Origin: CBFDBF01 sp050304615
Lineage (GTDB): Bacteria; Pseudomonadota; Gammaproteobacteria; Chromatiales; Chromatiaceae
Direction of reading: 5' to 3'
Length of the DNA stretch: 64,000 nucleotides
NCBI GenBank assembly: GCA_050304615.1
Contig: JBNLDW010000011.1
Location: forward strand, 310,001 to 374,000
The position numbers were made by a program, and so were the translations under genes. Below the pieces are notes generated by a model that had not been told where the DNA came from, ran no database searches, and was given only the letters and a program-made list of their open reading frames with translations. This document shows, one piece after another, positions 17,780 to 26,778 of this stretch (position 1 is its first letter; every line of letters starts with the position of its first letter).

Positions 17780-20700
17780 TTGGTTTTTAACAAAGGCAAG
17801 AGTATCGGATCTGGGTCCAGCAACAGCCGACAACGGCTGAAAAAGCTGGTGCCCCTTAATATGCTGCCAGAGAAGGATCTGGCGCGCCTGCTGGAGCATG
17901 CCAAGTTTGAGCGGCTATCGAAGGATGAATATCTGTTTAGGCAGGGGGAGACCAAGTCACAGAATGTCTATTTGATTGCGGGCAAGGTTGCCTTGCTGGC
18001 CGATGGGAAAGAGGTGGATACAGTTGTCGCTGGCACCGATACGGCCAGATTTCCACTCGCCCACCAGATCCCCAGAAAAAACTCAGCCCGCGCTGTCAGC
18101 CGGGTAGAGTGTATCCGTATTGACACCCACCTCCTGAGCGACCTGTTGGCAAATACAGGTAAAGAGTCAGGCCAGGCCGATGATCTCGATACTGGCGCCA
18201 CAGATGACTGGATGACCCAGCTACTACAGTCCAAGGTCTTTCAACAGATTCCAGCCTCAAACATCCAGAGCGTAATGTTGCGGATGGAGGAGACACAGGT
18301 AAGTGCTGGGGATGAGGTTATCCGCCAGGGGGACAGTGGAGACTATTTCTACCTAATCCATCGAGGCCGATGTAGTGTCACTAAATGGAAGATTAAGGGG
18401 GAGGATCCGGTCGAACTGGCGCAGCTTGGTCCGGGAGACAGCTTTGGTGAAGAGGCACTGCTGTCGGAGAGCCCGCGTGGCAGCTCGGTAACCATGTTGT
18501 CTGACGGGGTGCTGTTGCGTCTAAGTAAAGAGGACTTTATAGAGTTCGTAAAACGCCCGCTGGCACAGAGCATCTCGTACAGTGAGGGGCTTTCCAGGGT
18601 CGAGCAGGGGGGCGTCTGGCTGGATGTGCGCAGCGCCGAAGAGTACGAGAAGAGTCATATAAAGGGCAGCGTCAACCTGCCAGTACACCTAGTGCGTTAC
18701 CAGGCGGCTACTCTGGCGCCCAATCGCCACTATATAGCCTACTGTGAAACTGGGCAGCAGAGTGCCACAGCGGCCTTTCTGCTAATTGAGCTTGGATTTG
18801 AGATATCTGTATTGGGCGAGGGTGGTTTTAGCTCTGTCCCTGCGGAAGGCCTGGATTACACGCATCAGGCAGAGGATGAGCGGGCCAAGGTGATCAGCCT
18901 GGAGTCGGGAGAAGAGCTCTCCAGTGGCGAGGAGGCGGGTGTCGTAGGGGGGAGCCTAAAGACACTGCAAGAGAAACTAAAGCGGTTGCAGGAGGATAAA
19001 AAGAGGACCACGGTGCAGTGGTTGACTGAGCGCAAGACCCTCAAGTTGGCTATAGCAAAGGCGCAGGTCAAGCTTACCGCGCTGGAACAGGAGAGAGATA
19101 GTGCGAGTTCTGCCGTCCAGCAAGTAGAGGAGAAATTGGCGGCAAGTGCTCAGCAGCGGGATGCAGCGCAGAGGGAGCTGGAAGAGCTAAAGGCTGAGAT
19201 AGCGGCCAACAGCGCCAGTGAGCAGGAGTCTGAGGGGCAGATAAGAGAGCTGCTTCAGAGACAAGTGGTAACCGCGCAGGAGAGAGATGCGGCGCAGAGG
19301 GAGCTGGAAGAGCTAAGGGCTGAGATGGCGGCCAGCAGCGCAGAGGAGAGGGAGTCTGAGGGACAGACAAAACAGCTACAAGATGAGCTGGCGGCAATCA
19401 CCCAGGAGAGGGCGGAAGAGCGGAGAACGCTGGAGCGGTTGCAGAGCGAGATTGCGGTAAATCATGCCATGGAACAGGAGGCGGAGTCGCAGATAGAGCA
19501 GTTGCAAAATGAGCTGGCAATCATCGCCCAGGAGAAAGCCGAAGAGCGGAGCAAGCTGGAGCAGTTGCAGGCCGAGATGGCAGCCAGCAACATCGGAGAG
19601 AAGGAGTCTGAAGGACAGCTGAAACAGCTGCTACAGAAACAGGCGGCAATAGCCCAGGAGAGGGACGCAGCACGCAACGAACTAGAGGCGCTAAAGACCA
19701 AGGCGGCAGTCAGCAGTGCTGGCGAGAGGGAGCTAGAGGGGCGGATGAAGCTGCTACAGGATGAGCTGGTAGTCGTTGCCCAAGAACGGGACAAGGAGCG
19801 GAGCAAACTGGAGCAGTTGCAGGCCAAGATAGCAGCCAGTAGCACCGAGGAGAGGGAGGTTGAGGAGCGGATAAAACAGCTGCAAAAGGAGTTGGCAGCA
19901 GTTGCTAAGGAGCGAGATGAGGGGCGCAGTCAACTGGAACGGTTACAGGCCGAGATGGCGGCTAGCAGTGCTGAACCTAAGGGTTCTGGTAAGTTGGCCA
20001 AAAAACTCCAGCTAGAACTGGAGATAATGGAAAAAGAGCTGGAGCGGGTGCGGAATGAGGCCAAGGAGAATGAGGCAAAAGAGCAGGCAAAGATTGTATA
20101 TCTGAATGAGGAGCTGAATGGTCTACGTGCCCAACTGATCCAGCTCTCGACCATTGAGAAGGATACCAGGGATGCTGGGGCAGATAAGGATGAGTTGCAG
20201 GCGCTGCGTACCGAGCTGGAGTTTATACGCTCTCAGGCTGCCGCTGATATGGGGGTATTGCAGGAGAGGTTAGCTGAGGCCGAGGCGCGCGCTGGTACAG
20301 GCGAAGTGGTGATGCAGGAGGCTGTACGGCAAGATATTGAGCGTCTAGAAGGCACAATCAAACAGCAGCAAAAGCGAATTGAACAGGCAAATGCTGAGCG
20401 GCAGAGGCTGGAAGATGCGCTGGAGGAGCGTGACGCCAGGATGGACCAGTTGCAACAAGAATTAGATGAGGCCCATGGCGAGGCCGAGGAGGCAGGTTAT
20501 GGCCGCAAGGAGGCGGAACAGGCGCGGGCGCAGGTTGAGGCGGTACTCTATACCCTTAAGCAGGAGGTAGAGGAGGAGAGTGCGGCCAGAGAGCGGATAG
20601 ACGCCCATTTCAAACACTCAGGCAAGGCCCTGGATCTGGCAGATATCGCAGGCAAACGAATCTCCATCAAGTCCATCATGCTTGGCGTCCTGGTTGGAAT

Positions 20701-21640
20701 AGGCCTGCTTTTTCTGCTGCTGGAGGGGTTTATGATCTTCTCTGGCAAGGGTGAGCTTATCAATGCATTGCGCGTCTCCAGTCAGTTGCCGGCAGAGCAG
20801 TACGATGCCCCTGCAAAGGTGGTTGATATCGACCGCAGGAGTGAATCTGGCACCACGAATAGTGTACAACCGACGGCTGCCAAAAAGCCCGACAAACCGC
20901 GGCCGAGCAAAAAGGTAGTAACCGGAACTGTACTGCCTGGTGCCGATATAGGCCCGATCATGCTGATGATTGCCGGGGGCGAGTTCACTATGGGTAGTGA
21001 CCGCAATCAGATATCTGCAGATGAGCGTCCGGCCCATAAGGTTGTGTTGCAAGACTTTGCGATCAGCCGCCACGAGGTGACCTTTGAGGAGTATGACCGT
21101 TTTGCCGAGGCAACCGGCCGCCCCATGCCTGATGACAACGGCTGGGGGCGCGGCAGGCATCCGGTTATTAATGTGAACTGGGCAGATGCGTCTGCCTACG
21201 CCCGCTGGCTGTCGGCACGTAGCGGAAAGAGATATCGCCTGCCAAGCGAGGCGGAGTGGGAGTATGCGGCTTCCGGTGGGAGCGACAGCGTCTACTGGTG
21301 GGGTTATGAAGCCGAAAGCGGAAGGGCCAATTGCTTTGATTGCGGTAGTGGCTGGGATCGCCAATCTACTGCTCCAGTTGGGAGGTTTGGCCCCAACGGA
21401 TTTGGGCTACATGATACTGCGGGGAATGTGCGGGAGTGGGTGCGGGACTGCTATCACGATAGCTATGCTGGGGCGCCAGCAGATGGTAGTGCGTGGGAGG
21501 AGAGTGGCTGCAAGGAGCGGGTGTTACGTGGGGGCGCCTATGACAAACCTGCGGAGAGTATGCGCTCCACCTGGCGTGGTCACCTCAAGGCGGACACCCG
21601 TCTGCCGATGATCGGCTTCCGTCTGGTGCAGGAGTTGTAA
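17780..21640 (+). CDS. cNMP-cNMP-rhodanese-coiled-coil-TM-FGE/SUMF1 domain protein
   Basis: 1286 residues from a TTG start (an in-frame TGA lies two codons upstream; the next Met is residue 29). Domains: degenerate cyclic-nucleotide fold (about 14-120); a second cNMP-binding domain (about 150-265) with an intact phosphate cassette 'FGEEALLSESPRGSSV'; rhodanese domain (about 275-365) with a catalytic Cys in 'YCETGQQS'; long coiled coil (about 390-950) including seven 42-residue repeats; one TM helix (about 966-988); Pro/Lys linker; FGE/SUMF1-like domain (about 1050-1286: 'MIAGGEFTMGSD', 'YRLPSEAEWEYAA', 'GNVREWVRD', 'RVLRGGAY'). The FGE domain ends 'GFRLV', without the Cys used by true formylglycine-generating enzymes, so it is probably a binding or scaffolding fold. 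The N-terminal part should be cytoplasmic and the FGE domain periplasmic. Function unknown. Confidence 0.88.
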   Translation: MVFNKGKSIGSGSSNSRQRLKKLVPLNMLPEKDLARLLEHAKFERLSKDEYLFRQGETKSQNVYLIAGKVALLADGKEVDTVVAGTDTARFPLAHQIPRKNSARAVSRVECIRIDTHLLSDLLANTGKESGQADDLDTGATDDWMTQLLQSKVFQQIPASNIQSVMLRMEETQVSAGDEVIRQGDSGDYFYLIHRGRCSVTKWKIKGEDPVELAQLGPGDSFGEEALLSESPRGSSVTMLSDGVLLRLSKEDFIEFVKRPLAQSISYSEGLSRVEQGGVWLDVRSAEEYEKSHIKGSVNLPVHLVRYQAATLAPNRHYIAYCETGQQSATAAFLLIELGFEISVLGEGGFSSVPAEGLDYTHQAEDERAKVISLESGEELSSGEEAGVVGGSLKTLQEKLKRLQEDKKRTTVQWLTERKTLKLAIAKAQVKLTALEQERDSASSAVQQVEEKLAASAQQRDAAQRELEELKAEIAANSASEQESEGQIRELLQRQVVTAQERDAAQRELEELRAEMAASSAEERESEGQTKQLQDELAAITQERAEERRTLERLQSEIAVNHAMEQEAESQIEQLQNELAIIAQEKAEERSKLEQLQAEMAASNIGEKESEGQLKQLLQKQAAIAQERDAARNELEALKTKAAVSSAGERELEGRMKLLQDELVVVAQERDKERSKLEQLQAKIAASSTEEREVEERIKQLQKELAAVAKERDEGRSQLERLQAEMAASSAEPKGSGKLAKKLQLELEIMEKELERVRNEAKENEAKEQAKIVYLNEELNGLRAQLIQLSTIEKDTRDAGADKDELQALRTELEFIRSQAAADMGVLQERLAEAEARAGTGEVVMQEAVRQDIERLEGTIKQQQKRIEQANAERQRLEDALEERDARMDQLQQELDEAHGEAEEAGYGRKEAEQARAQVEAVLYTLKQEVEEESAARERIDAHFKHSGKALDLADIAGKRISIKSIMLGVLVGIGLLFLLLEGFMIFSGKGELINALRVSSQLPAEQYDAPAKVVDIDRRSESGTTNSVQPTAAKKPDKPRPSKKVVTGTVLPGADIGPIMLMIAGGEFTMGSDRNQISADERPAHKVVLQDFAISRHEVTFEEYDRFAEATGRPMPDDNGWGRGRHPVINVNWADASAYARWLSARSGKRYRLPSEAEWEYAASGGSDSVYWWGYEAESGRANCFDCGSGWDRQSTAPVGRFGPNGFGLHDTAGNVREWVRDCYHDSYAGAPADGSAWEESGCKERVLRGGAYDKPAESMRSTWRGHLKADTRLPMIGFRLVQEL
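19148..20029 (+). repeat. Seven tandem ~126-bp units encoding a 42-residue coiled-coil repeat
   Basis: Within the FGE-domain gene, seven consecutive units of about 126 bp encode variants of 'QERDxxRxELExLxAE' ... 'EGQxKQLQxELAAIA'. The period of 42 residues equals six heptads, as expected for an uninterrupted coiled-coil rod. The units have diverged from one another but remain clearly alignable. Confidence 0.8.
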
Positions 21641-21643
21641 CTG

Positions 21644-21847
21644 CTACCTGTTACGCAGGAACTCATCTACCGAAATGGTTGCCAGATCTGCCGGAATCAC
21701 GGTTGTTTTATGTTCGATCTGGAGGGTGATCTCTTGCAGCATGGGGGCAGCTGGCAGCTCCTGTGGGATCGCCTTGTTCACAGATTCAACCTGGCCATTG
21801 CCGCTCTGGACTATTTTGCCGGTTACCATATCGATGATTGTGATCAT
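21644..21847 (-). CDS. Small conserved-looking hypothetical protein (67 aa)
   Basis: It begins 'MITIIDMVTGKIVQSGNG' and has an AAGGGGGTG Shine-Dalgarno just upstream of the ATG, which supports real translation. No signal peptide, TM segment or known motif is visible. It ends 3 nt from the convergent FGE-domain gene. The family was not recognised. Confidence 0.55.
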   Translation of the reverse strand: MITIIDMVTGKIVQSGNGQVESVNKAIPQELPAAPMLQEITLQIEHKTTVIPADLATISVDEFLRNR

Positions 21848-22008
21848 GTTGCACCCCCTTGCGGGTGACCAGTTTTGCCCTCAACCATACTAGCGGCTGC
21901 CTGGGGGTATCCTTTAAGAGAATTTTATAGGTATTCCTCGCTGGCGGTGGGGATGCGCCTTTTGCTTCCTATCGATGGGTATGGTCAGTTATCCAATAGG
22001 TATGTGTG

Positions 22009-22986
22009 TTATTTAAACAGCAGCACAAAGGCATCAAATATATCCTTGTGGAAGTGCTCCAGCATCTGCTCTTTCATTAACTTGAGTGCATCATAGCGGC
22101 TAAGGGCTTCCTTGTAGGAGCGCTCGGCAGTGAGTGCGTCGAATACGTCGGCAACCGCACAGATCCTGCCGTACAGGTGGATCTCGTCCCCCTTCAGCCC
22201 CTTGGGGTAACCGGTACCATCATGCCGCTCATGATGCTCGAGCACAATATGGCGACACTCGTCAGAGAGGGCCCCTGCCGCCTGTAGTATTTTATAGCCC
22301 TTGTAGGGGTGGGTGCGCATCTGCCCCATCTCATCATCTGTCAGGCGGCCGGGTTTGTTGATTATGGCGGGATCTATATTGATCTTGCCTAGATCATGCA
22401 GAAAAAACCCGGATCCCAATTCATGCAGGTCATGGCTATCCGAGGTGCGAAATAGCTCCTTGGCCAGGATAATGGCGGTAACTCCCACATTGATGGAGTG
22501 GGTGTAGGTATAGAAGTCGTGAGAGGTTATCCGCAACATATTGGATGCGGTCTCGTCTTCCGACAGGATTACGTCGGTCACTCCACTGATAACCTGTTTA
22601 CTGGTATGGATGTTTTCTGCGGTGGGGCTTTCCAGCAGGCGCTCCATCATCTTGTGGGTATGTAGGTATACCTCTTTTGATTTCTGCTCCGGCGACATCG
22701 TTTTATCGTGCAGGGCGGCAGATAGCTCTTCTGGCACCAGGGTGTCAGGGTTCCACTTCTCCGGCACCTTGCCGCTATCGCGTGGATCGGCAACCGGTGT
22801 GGAGTCAGGTCGGTCACTCTTGGCAAGGTCAACCGCAACCTCGTGCAGTCCAGACCCTATGATCTTTTGAATCTCCTCGTTTGAGGTGATCTTGAATTGG
22901 TTGCGGACAAACGGGTGTTTCATCCAGACACCGGAGAGGTCCACGAACATGCCTACCTGGAGATCTGCGGATTTGACCCTTTTCAC
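22009..22986 (-). CDS. HD-GYP domain c-di-GMP phosphodiesterase with N-terminal DUF3391
   Basis: 325 residues from a GTG start. The N-terminal part (about 1-140; 'KRVKSADLQVGMFVDLSG') matches DUF3391, usual in front of HD-GYP domains. The HD-GYP part (about 150-320) has 'HSINVGVTAI', the metal-binding 'FLHDLGKINID', 'HHERHDGTGYPKGLKGDEI' and 'RICAVADVFDALT'. All HD and GYP signature residues are present, so hydrolysis of c-di-GMP is expected. It is a stand-alone leftward gene. Confidence 0.9.
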   Translation of the reverse strand: MKRVKSADLQVGMFVDLSGVWMKHPFVRNQFKITSNEEIQKIIGSGLHEVAVDLAKSDRPDSTPVADPRDSGKVPEKWNPDTLVPEELSAALHDKTMSPEQKSKEVYLHTHKMMERLLESPTAENIHTSKQVISGVTDVILSEDETASNMLRITSHDFYTYTHSINVGVTAIILAKELFRTSDSHDLHELGSGFFLHDLGKINIDPAIINKPGRLTDDEMGQMRTHPYKGYKILQAAGALSDECRHIVLEHHERHDGTGYPKGLKGDEIHLYGRICAVADVFDALTAERSYKEALSRYDALKLMKEQMLEHFHKDIFDAFVLLFK

Positions 22987-23063
22987 TGGAGATAGCCCTA
23001 TTCCCGATGCCGATAGCGGAGCAAATATTAAGGGCCCACTGCCGTATGGCGGGTAGGGCCTTG

Positions 23064-23111
23064 CTATGTTAGCGGCAACGGCGGCACAGACTTGAGCCCC
23101 CAGATATCCTG
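23064..23111 (-). pseudogene. Detached second copy of the glgP 3' end (16 codons incl. stop)
   Basis: The last 16 codons of glgP (24141-24188) recur here. The first 41 nt are identical (23071-23111 versus 24148-24188), then three differences, then a TAG stop in exactly the same codon position: the peptide ends 'PPLPLT' here and 'PPLPLE' in glgP. There is no coding sequence upstream. It is the old end of glgP or a copy of it, separated from the gene by the 1.0-kb segment carrying a lipoprotein gene. Confidence 0.85.
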
Positions 23112-23473
23112 CTTAACGACTACTGGCACCACCGATGAACAAGATAGTGGCCGGACTACCACTACATCCCTGATATTGCCTATGCCGCTTTATGTACTGG
23201 TAGGTTGGGGTGTGGCCTTGTGGTACCAGTGGAGGTTGAAAACATAGTAGAAATAAGGGATTATATTTTGGAATATACAAAGGGAGAGTGAGCATGGCCA
23301 TTACGGATGACATGGCTCAGGTCAAACACGCAACTGCAGGGCTTGCTGGTTCTGCTGATGGTTCCCTCCGCAGCGCTTGTCGTAGGCAAATCCCTATCCC
23401 CCAGAGAATTGATTCAAAAGTAGTGCCGCTCACGCTGATGAGCAGAAACAATAAATCGTTTAAGGAAACTACT
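23112..23473. other. Left part of the segment inserted at the glgP 3' end
   Basis: Lies between the detached glgP end and the lipoprotein gene. A 38-codon plus-strand ORF at 23307-23423 reads as a signal-peptide-like sequence ('LQGLLVLLMVPSAALVVG') and then stops; it may be the relic of an exported protein. The lipoprotein frame can also be read upstream to 23288, but that extension has no export signal or good start. Confidence 0.4.
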
Positions 23474-24058
23474 ATGCCAGTCTATCCAATATTGACGAAC
23501 CGGAGCCTTCGCCTGCTCACGAAATTCGCATTCTCTGTATTGCTAGTTGTTCTATCTGCAGGGTGCGTTTCGCATCCACGCTACTATTACTATGATGGTG
23601 CCCCTCGCGCACAGACTGAAGTGAGCACAGTCGTAATGCATGGCTCCGTGGGGGTAGGTGGCTACCTGTTGATGCATAGGTTGAACGGGACACCCGTGGG
23701 GGCGTTGCCATTGTATTCAAATGTCTTCGATTTGCCTCCGGGGAGATACACGCTTGATGTGGTCTATAATCGTTCTTACCAGAAGTCACAAAATACGATG
23801 GTGCATATTAACGGCAAGGCTGCGCTCAAGCTCAATGCGCAACCCGGCCATATCTATTATTTGTACCCAACGTTTCCAAGTGAGGGTGCGTGGCAGCTTG
23901 GAGTGGCTGATTTCGCGAATATCGATGACATGTCCAATTTCAATCTAGGTGCCAGGAACGACCGCCATTCTGGCGACTTACTCAAGAGAATAGTAGGTAA
24001 ACACTATAAAAGGAAAGAGACCCATAGCCTTCATGTCGGAAGCAAGTACTGGGAATAG
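23474..24058 (+). CDS. Predicted outer-membrane/periplasmic lipoprotein (DUF2846-like)
   Basis: 194 residues from the ATG at 23474, chosen because it has an AAGGA eight bases upstream and opens a standard lipoprotein signal (basic 'NRSLRLLTK', hydrophobic 'FAFSVLLVVLSA', lipobox ending 'SAGC'). The mature part has 'YYYYDGAPR', 'GSVGVGGYLLMHRLNGTPVGALPLYSNVFDLPPGRYTLDVVY' and 'LNAQPGHIYYLYPTF', reminiscent of DUF2846-type proteins that carry a PPGxY turn. It sits inside the segment flanked by two copies of the glgP 3' end, so it was probably acquired. Function unknown. Confidence 0.75.
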   Translation: MPVYPILTNRSLRLLTKFAFSVLLVVLSAGCVSHPRYYYYDGAPRAQTEVSTVVMHGSVGVGGYLLMHRLNGTPVGALPLYSNVFDLPPGRYTLDVVYNRSYQKSQNTMVHINGKAALKLNAQPGHIYYLYPTFPSEGAWQLGVADFANIDDMSNFNLGARNDRHSGDLLKRIVGKHYKRKETHSLHVGSKYWE

Positions 24059-24140
24059 CTGGTGGGGATGGGGCAAGTAGTACTTTTGCGGCATTAGCGT
24101 TTTCCGCAGTGATCCCCCGTTTTGTAACGTATGGAGCCAG

Positions 24141-26666
24141 CTATTCCAGCGGCAACGGCGGCACAGACTTGAGCCCCCAGATATCCTGGTTGTACTCTCG
24201 CATGGTGCGATCGGTGGAGAATTTTCCACTGTATGCACTATTCAGGATGCTGCTGGTCAGCCAGCTCTGGCGGTCACGGTAGGTTGCGGCGGCCTTCTCT
24301 TGGGCTGCAACATAGCTGGCAAAATCGGCTGCCACCATCCATGGGTCATGTGGATCGCGAATGGAGTTTATAAGAGGATCAAAGATGCCAGGTTCGAACT
24401 GGTTAAAATGGCCCTGCTCCAGTAGACGCATGACTCGTTCCAGAGATGAATCTGAGGCTATGATGGCGTTCGGGTTGTAGCTGCTGCGCCGCTCTTCGAT
24501 CTCATCTGCAGTCAGGCCAAAGAGGAAAAAATGGTCGGCACCAACCTCTTCCAGGATCTCGATATTGGCCCCATCCAGGGTGCCTATGGTTAGGGCGCCA
24601 TTCAGCATGAACTTCATGTTGCCGGTCCCGGAGGCCTCTTTCCCGGCGGTAGATATCTGTTCTGAGAGATCGGTAGCGGGGCAAATCACCTCCATAGCGG
24701 ATACACAGTAGTTGGGGAAAAACGCCATCTTTAGCATATCTCCGACCTGCGAATCCATGTTGACCACTTGGGCAACATTGTGGATCAGCTTAATGATCAG
24801 CTTTGCCTGGGCGTAGCCAGGTGCCGCTTTACCACCGAGCAGCACGCAGCGCGGGGTCCAGTTGTCGATCTCTCCTGCCTTGATTCTGGCGTAGAGATGA
24901 ATGACGTGGAGCATGTTTAGCAGTTGCCGTTTGTACTCGTGGATGCGCTTCACCTGCACATCGAACATGGAGTTGATATCAAACTGTACCCCACACTCCT
25001 GTGCTACTAATTGCGCCAGTCGTTCCTTGTTGCGCTGTTTGACCTGATGCCAGCGGTCACGGAAGAGTGGATCATCCACCTTCGATTCAAGCTTACGCAG
25101 TTGCTCCAGGTCAGCGATCCAGTCATCTCCGATCTCTGCATTTAGCAGGTTGCGTAGATCTGGATTGCAGATGGCCAGCCAGCGCCGCTGGGTTACGCCG
25201 TTGGTCTTGTTGTTAAACTTTTCCGGCCACAGTTCGTAAAAGTCGTGGAACAGCCCTTCCTGTAACAGGCGGGAGTGCAGCGCCGCCACGCCATTCACCG
25301 AAAAGCTCCCCACCAGTGCCAGATAGGCCATCCGTACTTGCGGGTAGTTGCCCTCCTCAATGATGGACATCCGCTGGCGGCGCGCGGTGTCTCCCGGCCA
25401 GCGGCTGGAGACCTCACTGAGAAACCAAGCGTTGATCTCATAGATTATCTCTAGCAACCGAGGCAGCAGGGTGCGAAACAGGCGTACTGGCCAGCGCTCC
25501 AGTGCTTCCGGGAGCAGGGTATGGTTGGTGTAGGCCATGGTGTTGCGGGTGATCTCCCACGCACGATCCCAGGACAGCCCCTCTATATCAATAAGCAGCC
25601 GCATCAACTCGACTACGGCAATGGTGGGGTGAGTGTCGTTTAGTTGAAAGCAGTTTTTGTGCTCAAACTGGCTGAAATCGTCGCGATAAATCTGTTTCCA
25701 GGTGCGCAGTATATCCTGGAGGCTAGCCGAGGCGAGAAAGTACTGTTGGCGCAGGCGCAGCTCTTTACCACACTCACTGGCATCGTTGGGATATAGCACC
25801 ATGGTTATATGTTCGGCTGCGTTCTGCATCTCGACCGATGCGGAGTAATCGCCAGCATTGAAATCTTCCAGATTAAACTCATCGGTCGCGGTCGACTTCC
25901 ACAGTCGCAGGGTGTTGACGGTATCGTTACGATAGCCCGGGATAGGTACGTCGTAGGGGACAGCAAGTACATCGTGGGTTTCTACCCAGCGTTTTCTCTC
26001 CTCGCCGGACTCATCAGTATAGGCCTCTGTATGGCCGCCAAAATGGACCCGTTGAATAAATTCCGGACGCTCCACCTCCCATGGGTGGCCGTTACGTAGC
26101 CAGTGATCTGGCGCCTCCAGCTGATAACCGTTGCTGATCTCCTGACGGAACATTCCATACTCGTAGCGCAGGCCATAACCCTTGACTGGTAACTGCATAG
26201 TGGCACAGCTATCCAAAAAGCAGGCGGCCAGCCGCCCCAAGCCGCCGTTGCCCAGGCCGGCATCGGGTTCTCCCTCGGCGATCTCTTCCATTACTAAGCC
26301 GAGATGATACAGACCCTCTGTCGCCGCATCAGTGATCCCGAGGTTGAGCATGCCGTTGCCCAAGGCGCGTCCCATCAGAAACTCCAGTGAGAGATAGTAG
26401 GTGCGTTTGCAGTCCGCAGTATGGTAGGCCTCAGCGGTCCTCTGCCAGCGTTCCATCAAGCGGTTGCGTACTGTCATCGCCAGGGCCACATAGGGGTAGT
26501 AGGTGTTGTTACATTCCTTGTTTCGCCCCAGGGTATAGATGAAGTATTGGCGAAAACACTTGGCTATCCCTTCCGCATCCAGTGCTAACGGAGGCAGGTG
26601 GTTCATGTTCTCATTCAGGCGGCCCTGAACCAGCGGGGTGAACCTAGTATCGTCCTTTTGTCGCAT
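24141..26666 (-). CDS. glgP: Glycogen/alpha-glucan phosphorylase
   Basis: 841 residues from the ATG at 26666; a TTG at 26684 and a Met at 26609 are alternatives and no start has a clear Shine-Dalgarno. It releases glucose-1-phosphate from glycogen or maltodextrin using phosphate and PLP. The PLP-lysine signature 'EASGTGNMKFMLNGALTIGT' is intact near residue 680. Other family motifs include 'YYLSLEFLMGRALGN', 'GNGGLGRLAACFLDS', 'TNHTLLPEALERWP' and 'VKRIHEYKRQLLN'. The final 16 codons are present a second time about 1 kb downstream, on the far side of a lipoprotein gene. Confidence 0.95.
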   Translation of the reverse strand: MRQKDDTRFTPLVQGRLNENMNHLPPLALDAEGIAKCFRQYFIYTLGRNKECNNTYYPYVALAMTVRNRLMERWQRTAEAYHTADCKRTYYLSLEFLMGRALGNGMLNLGITDAATEGLYHLGLVMEEIAEGEPDAGLGNGGLGRLAACFLDSCATMQLPVKGYGLRYEYGMFRQEISNGYQLEAPDHWLRNGHPWEVERPEFIQRVHFGGHTEAYTDESGEERKRWVETHDVLAVPYDVPIPGYRNDTVNTLRLWKSTATDEFNLEDFNAGDYSASVEMQNAAEHITMVLYPNDASECGKELRLRQQYFLASASLQDILRTWKQIYRDDFSQFEHKNCFQLNDTHPTIAVVELMRLLIDIEGLSWDRAWEITRNTMAYTNHTLLPEALERWPVRLFRTLLPRLLEIIYEINAWFLSEVSSRWPGDTARRQRMSIIEEGNYPQVRMAYLALVGSFSVNGVAALHSRLLQEGLFHDFYELWPEKFNNKTNGVTQRRWLAICNPDLRNLLNAEIGDDWIADLEQLRKLESKVDDPLFRDRWHQVKQRNKERLAQLVAQECGVQFDINSMFDVQVKRIHEYKRQLLNMLHVIHLYARIKAGEIDNWTPRCVLLGGKAAPGYAQAKLIIKLIHNVAQVVNMDSQVGDMLKMAFFPNYCVSAMEVICPATDLSEQISTAGKEASGTGNMKFMLNGALTIGTLDGANIEILEEVGADHFFLFGLTADEIEERRSSYNPNAIIASDSSLERVMRLLEQGHFNQFEPGIFDPLINSIRDPHDPWMVAADFASYVAAQEKAAATYRDRQSWLTSSILNSAYSGKFSTDRTMREYNQDIWGLKSVPPLPLE

Positions 26667-26778
26667 TAGTAAATAACCTGTCAATACATCATGGGGCGCC
26701 TATTATGCCGTCTTTTCCTGATTGGCATCAACGTTAGGTGCCTTTGCGCATCGGGCATGCTGGGTTTTTGTTCCTACA

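Noticed and set aside
23288..23473. Longer N-terminus of the lipoprotein
   Set aside because: The extension lacks hydrophobic signal features, while the Met at 23474 has both an AAGGA and a textbook lipobox.
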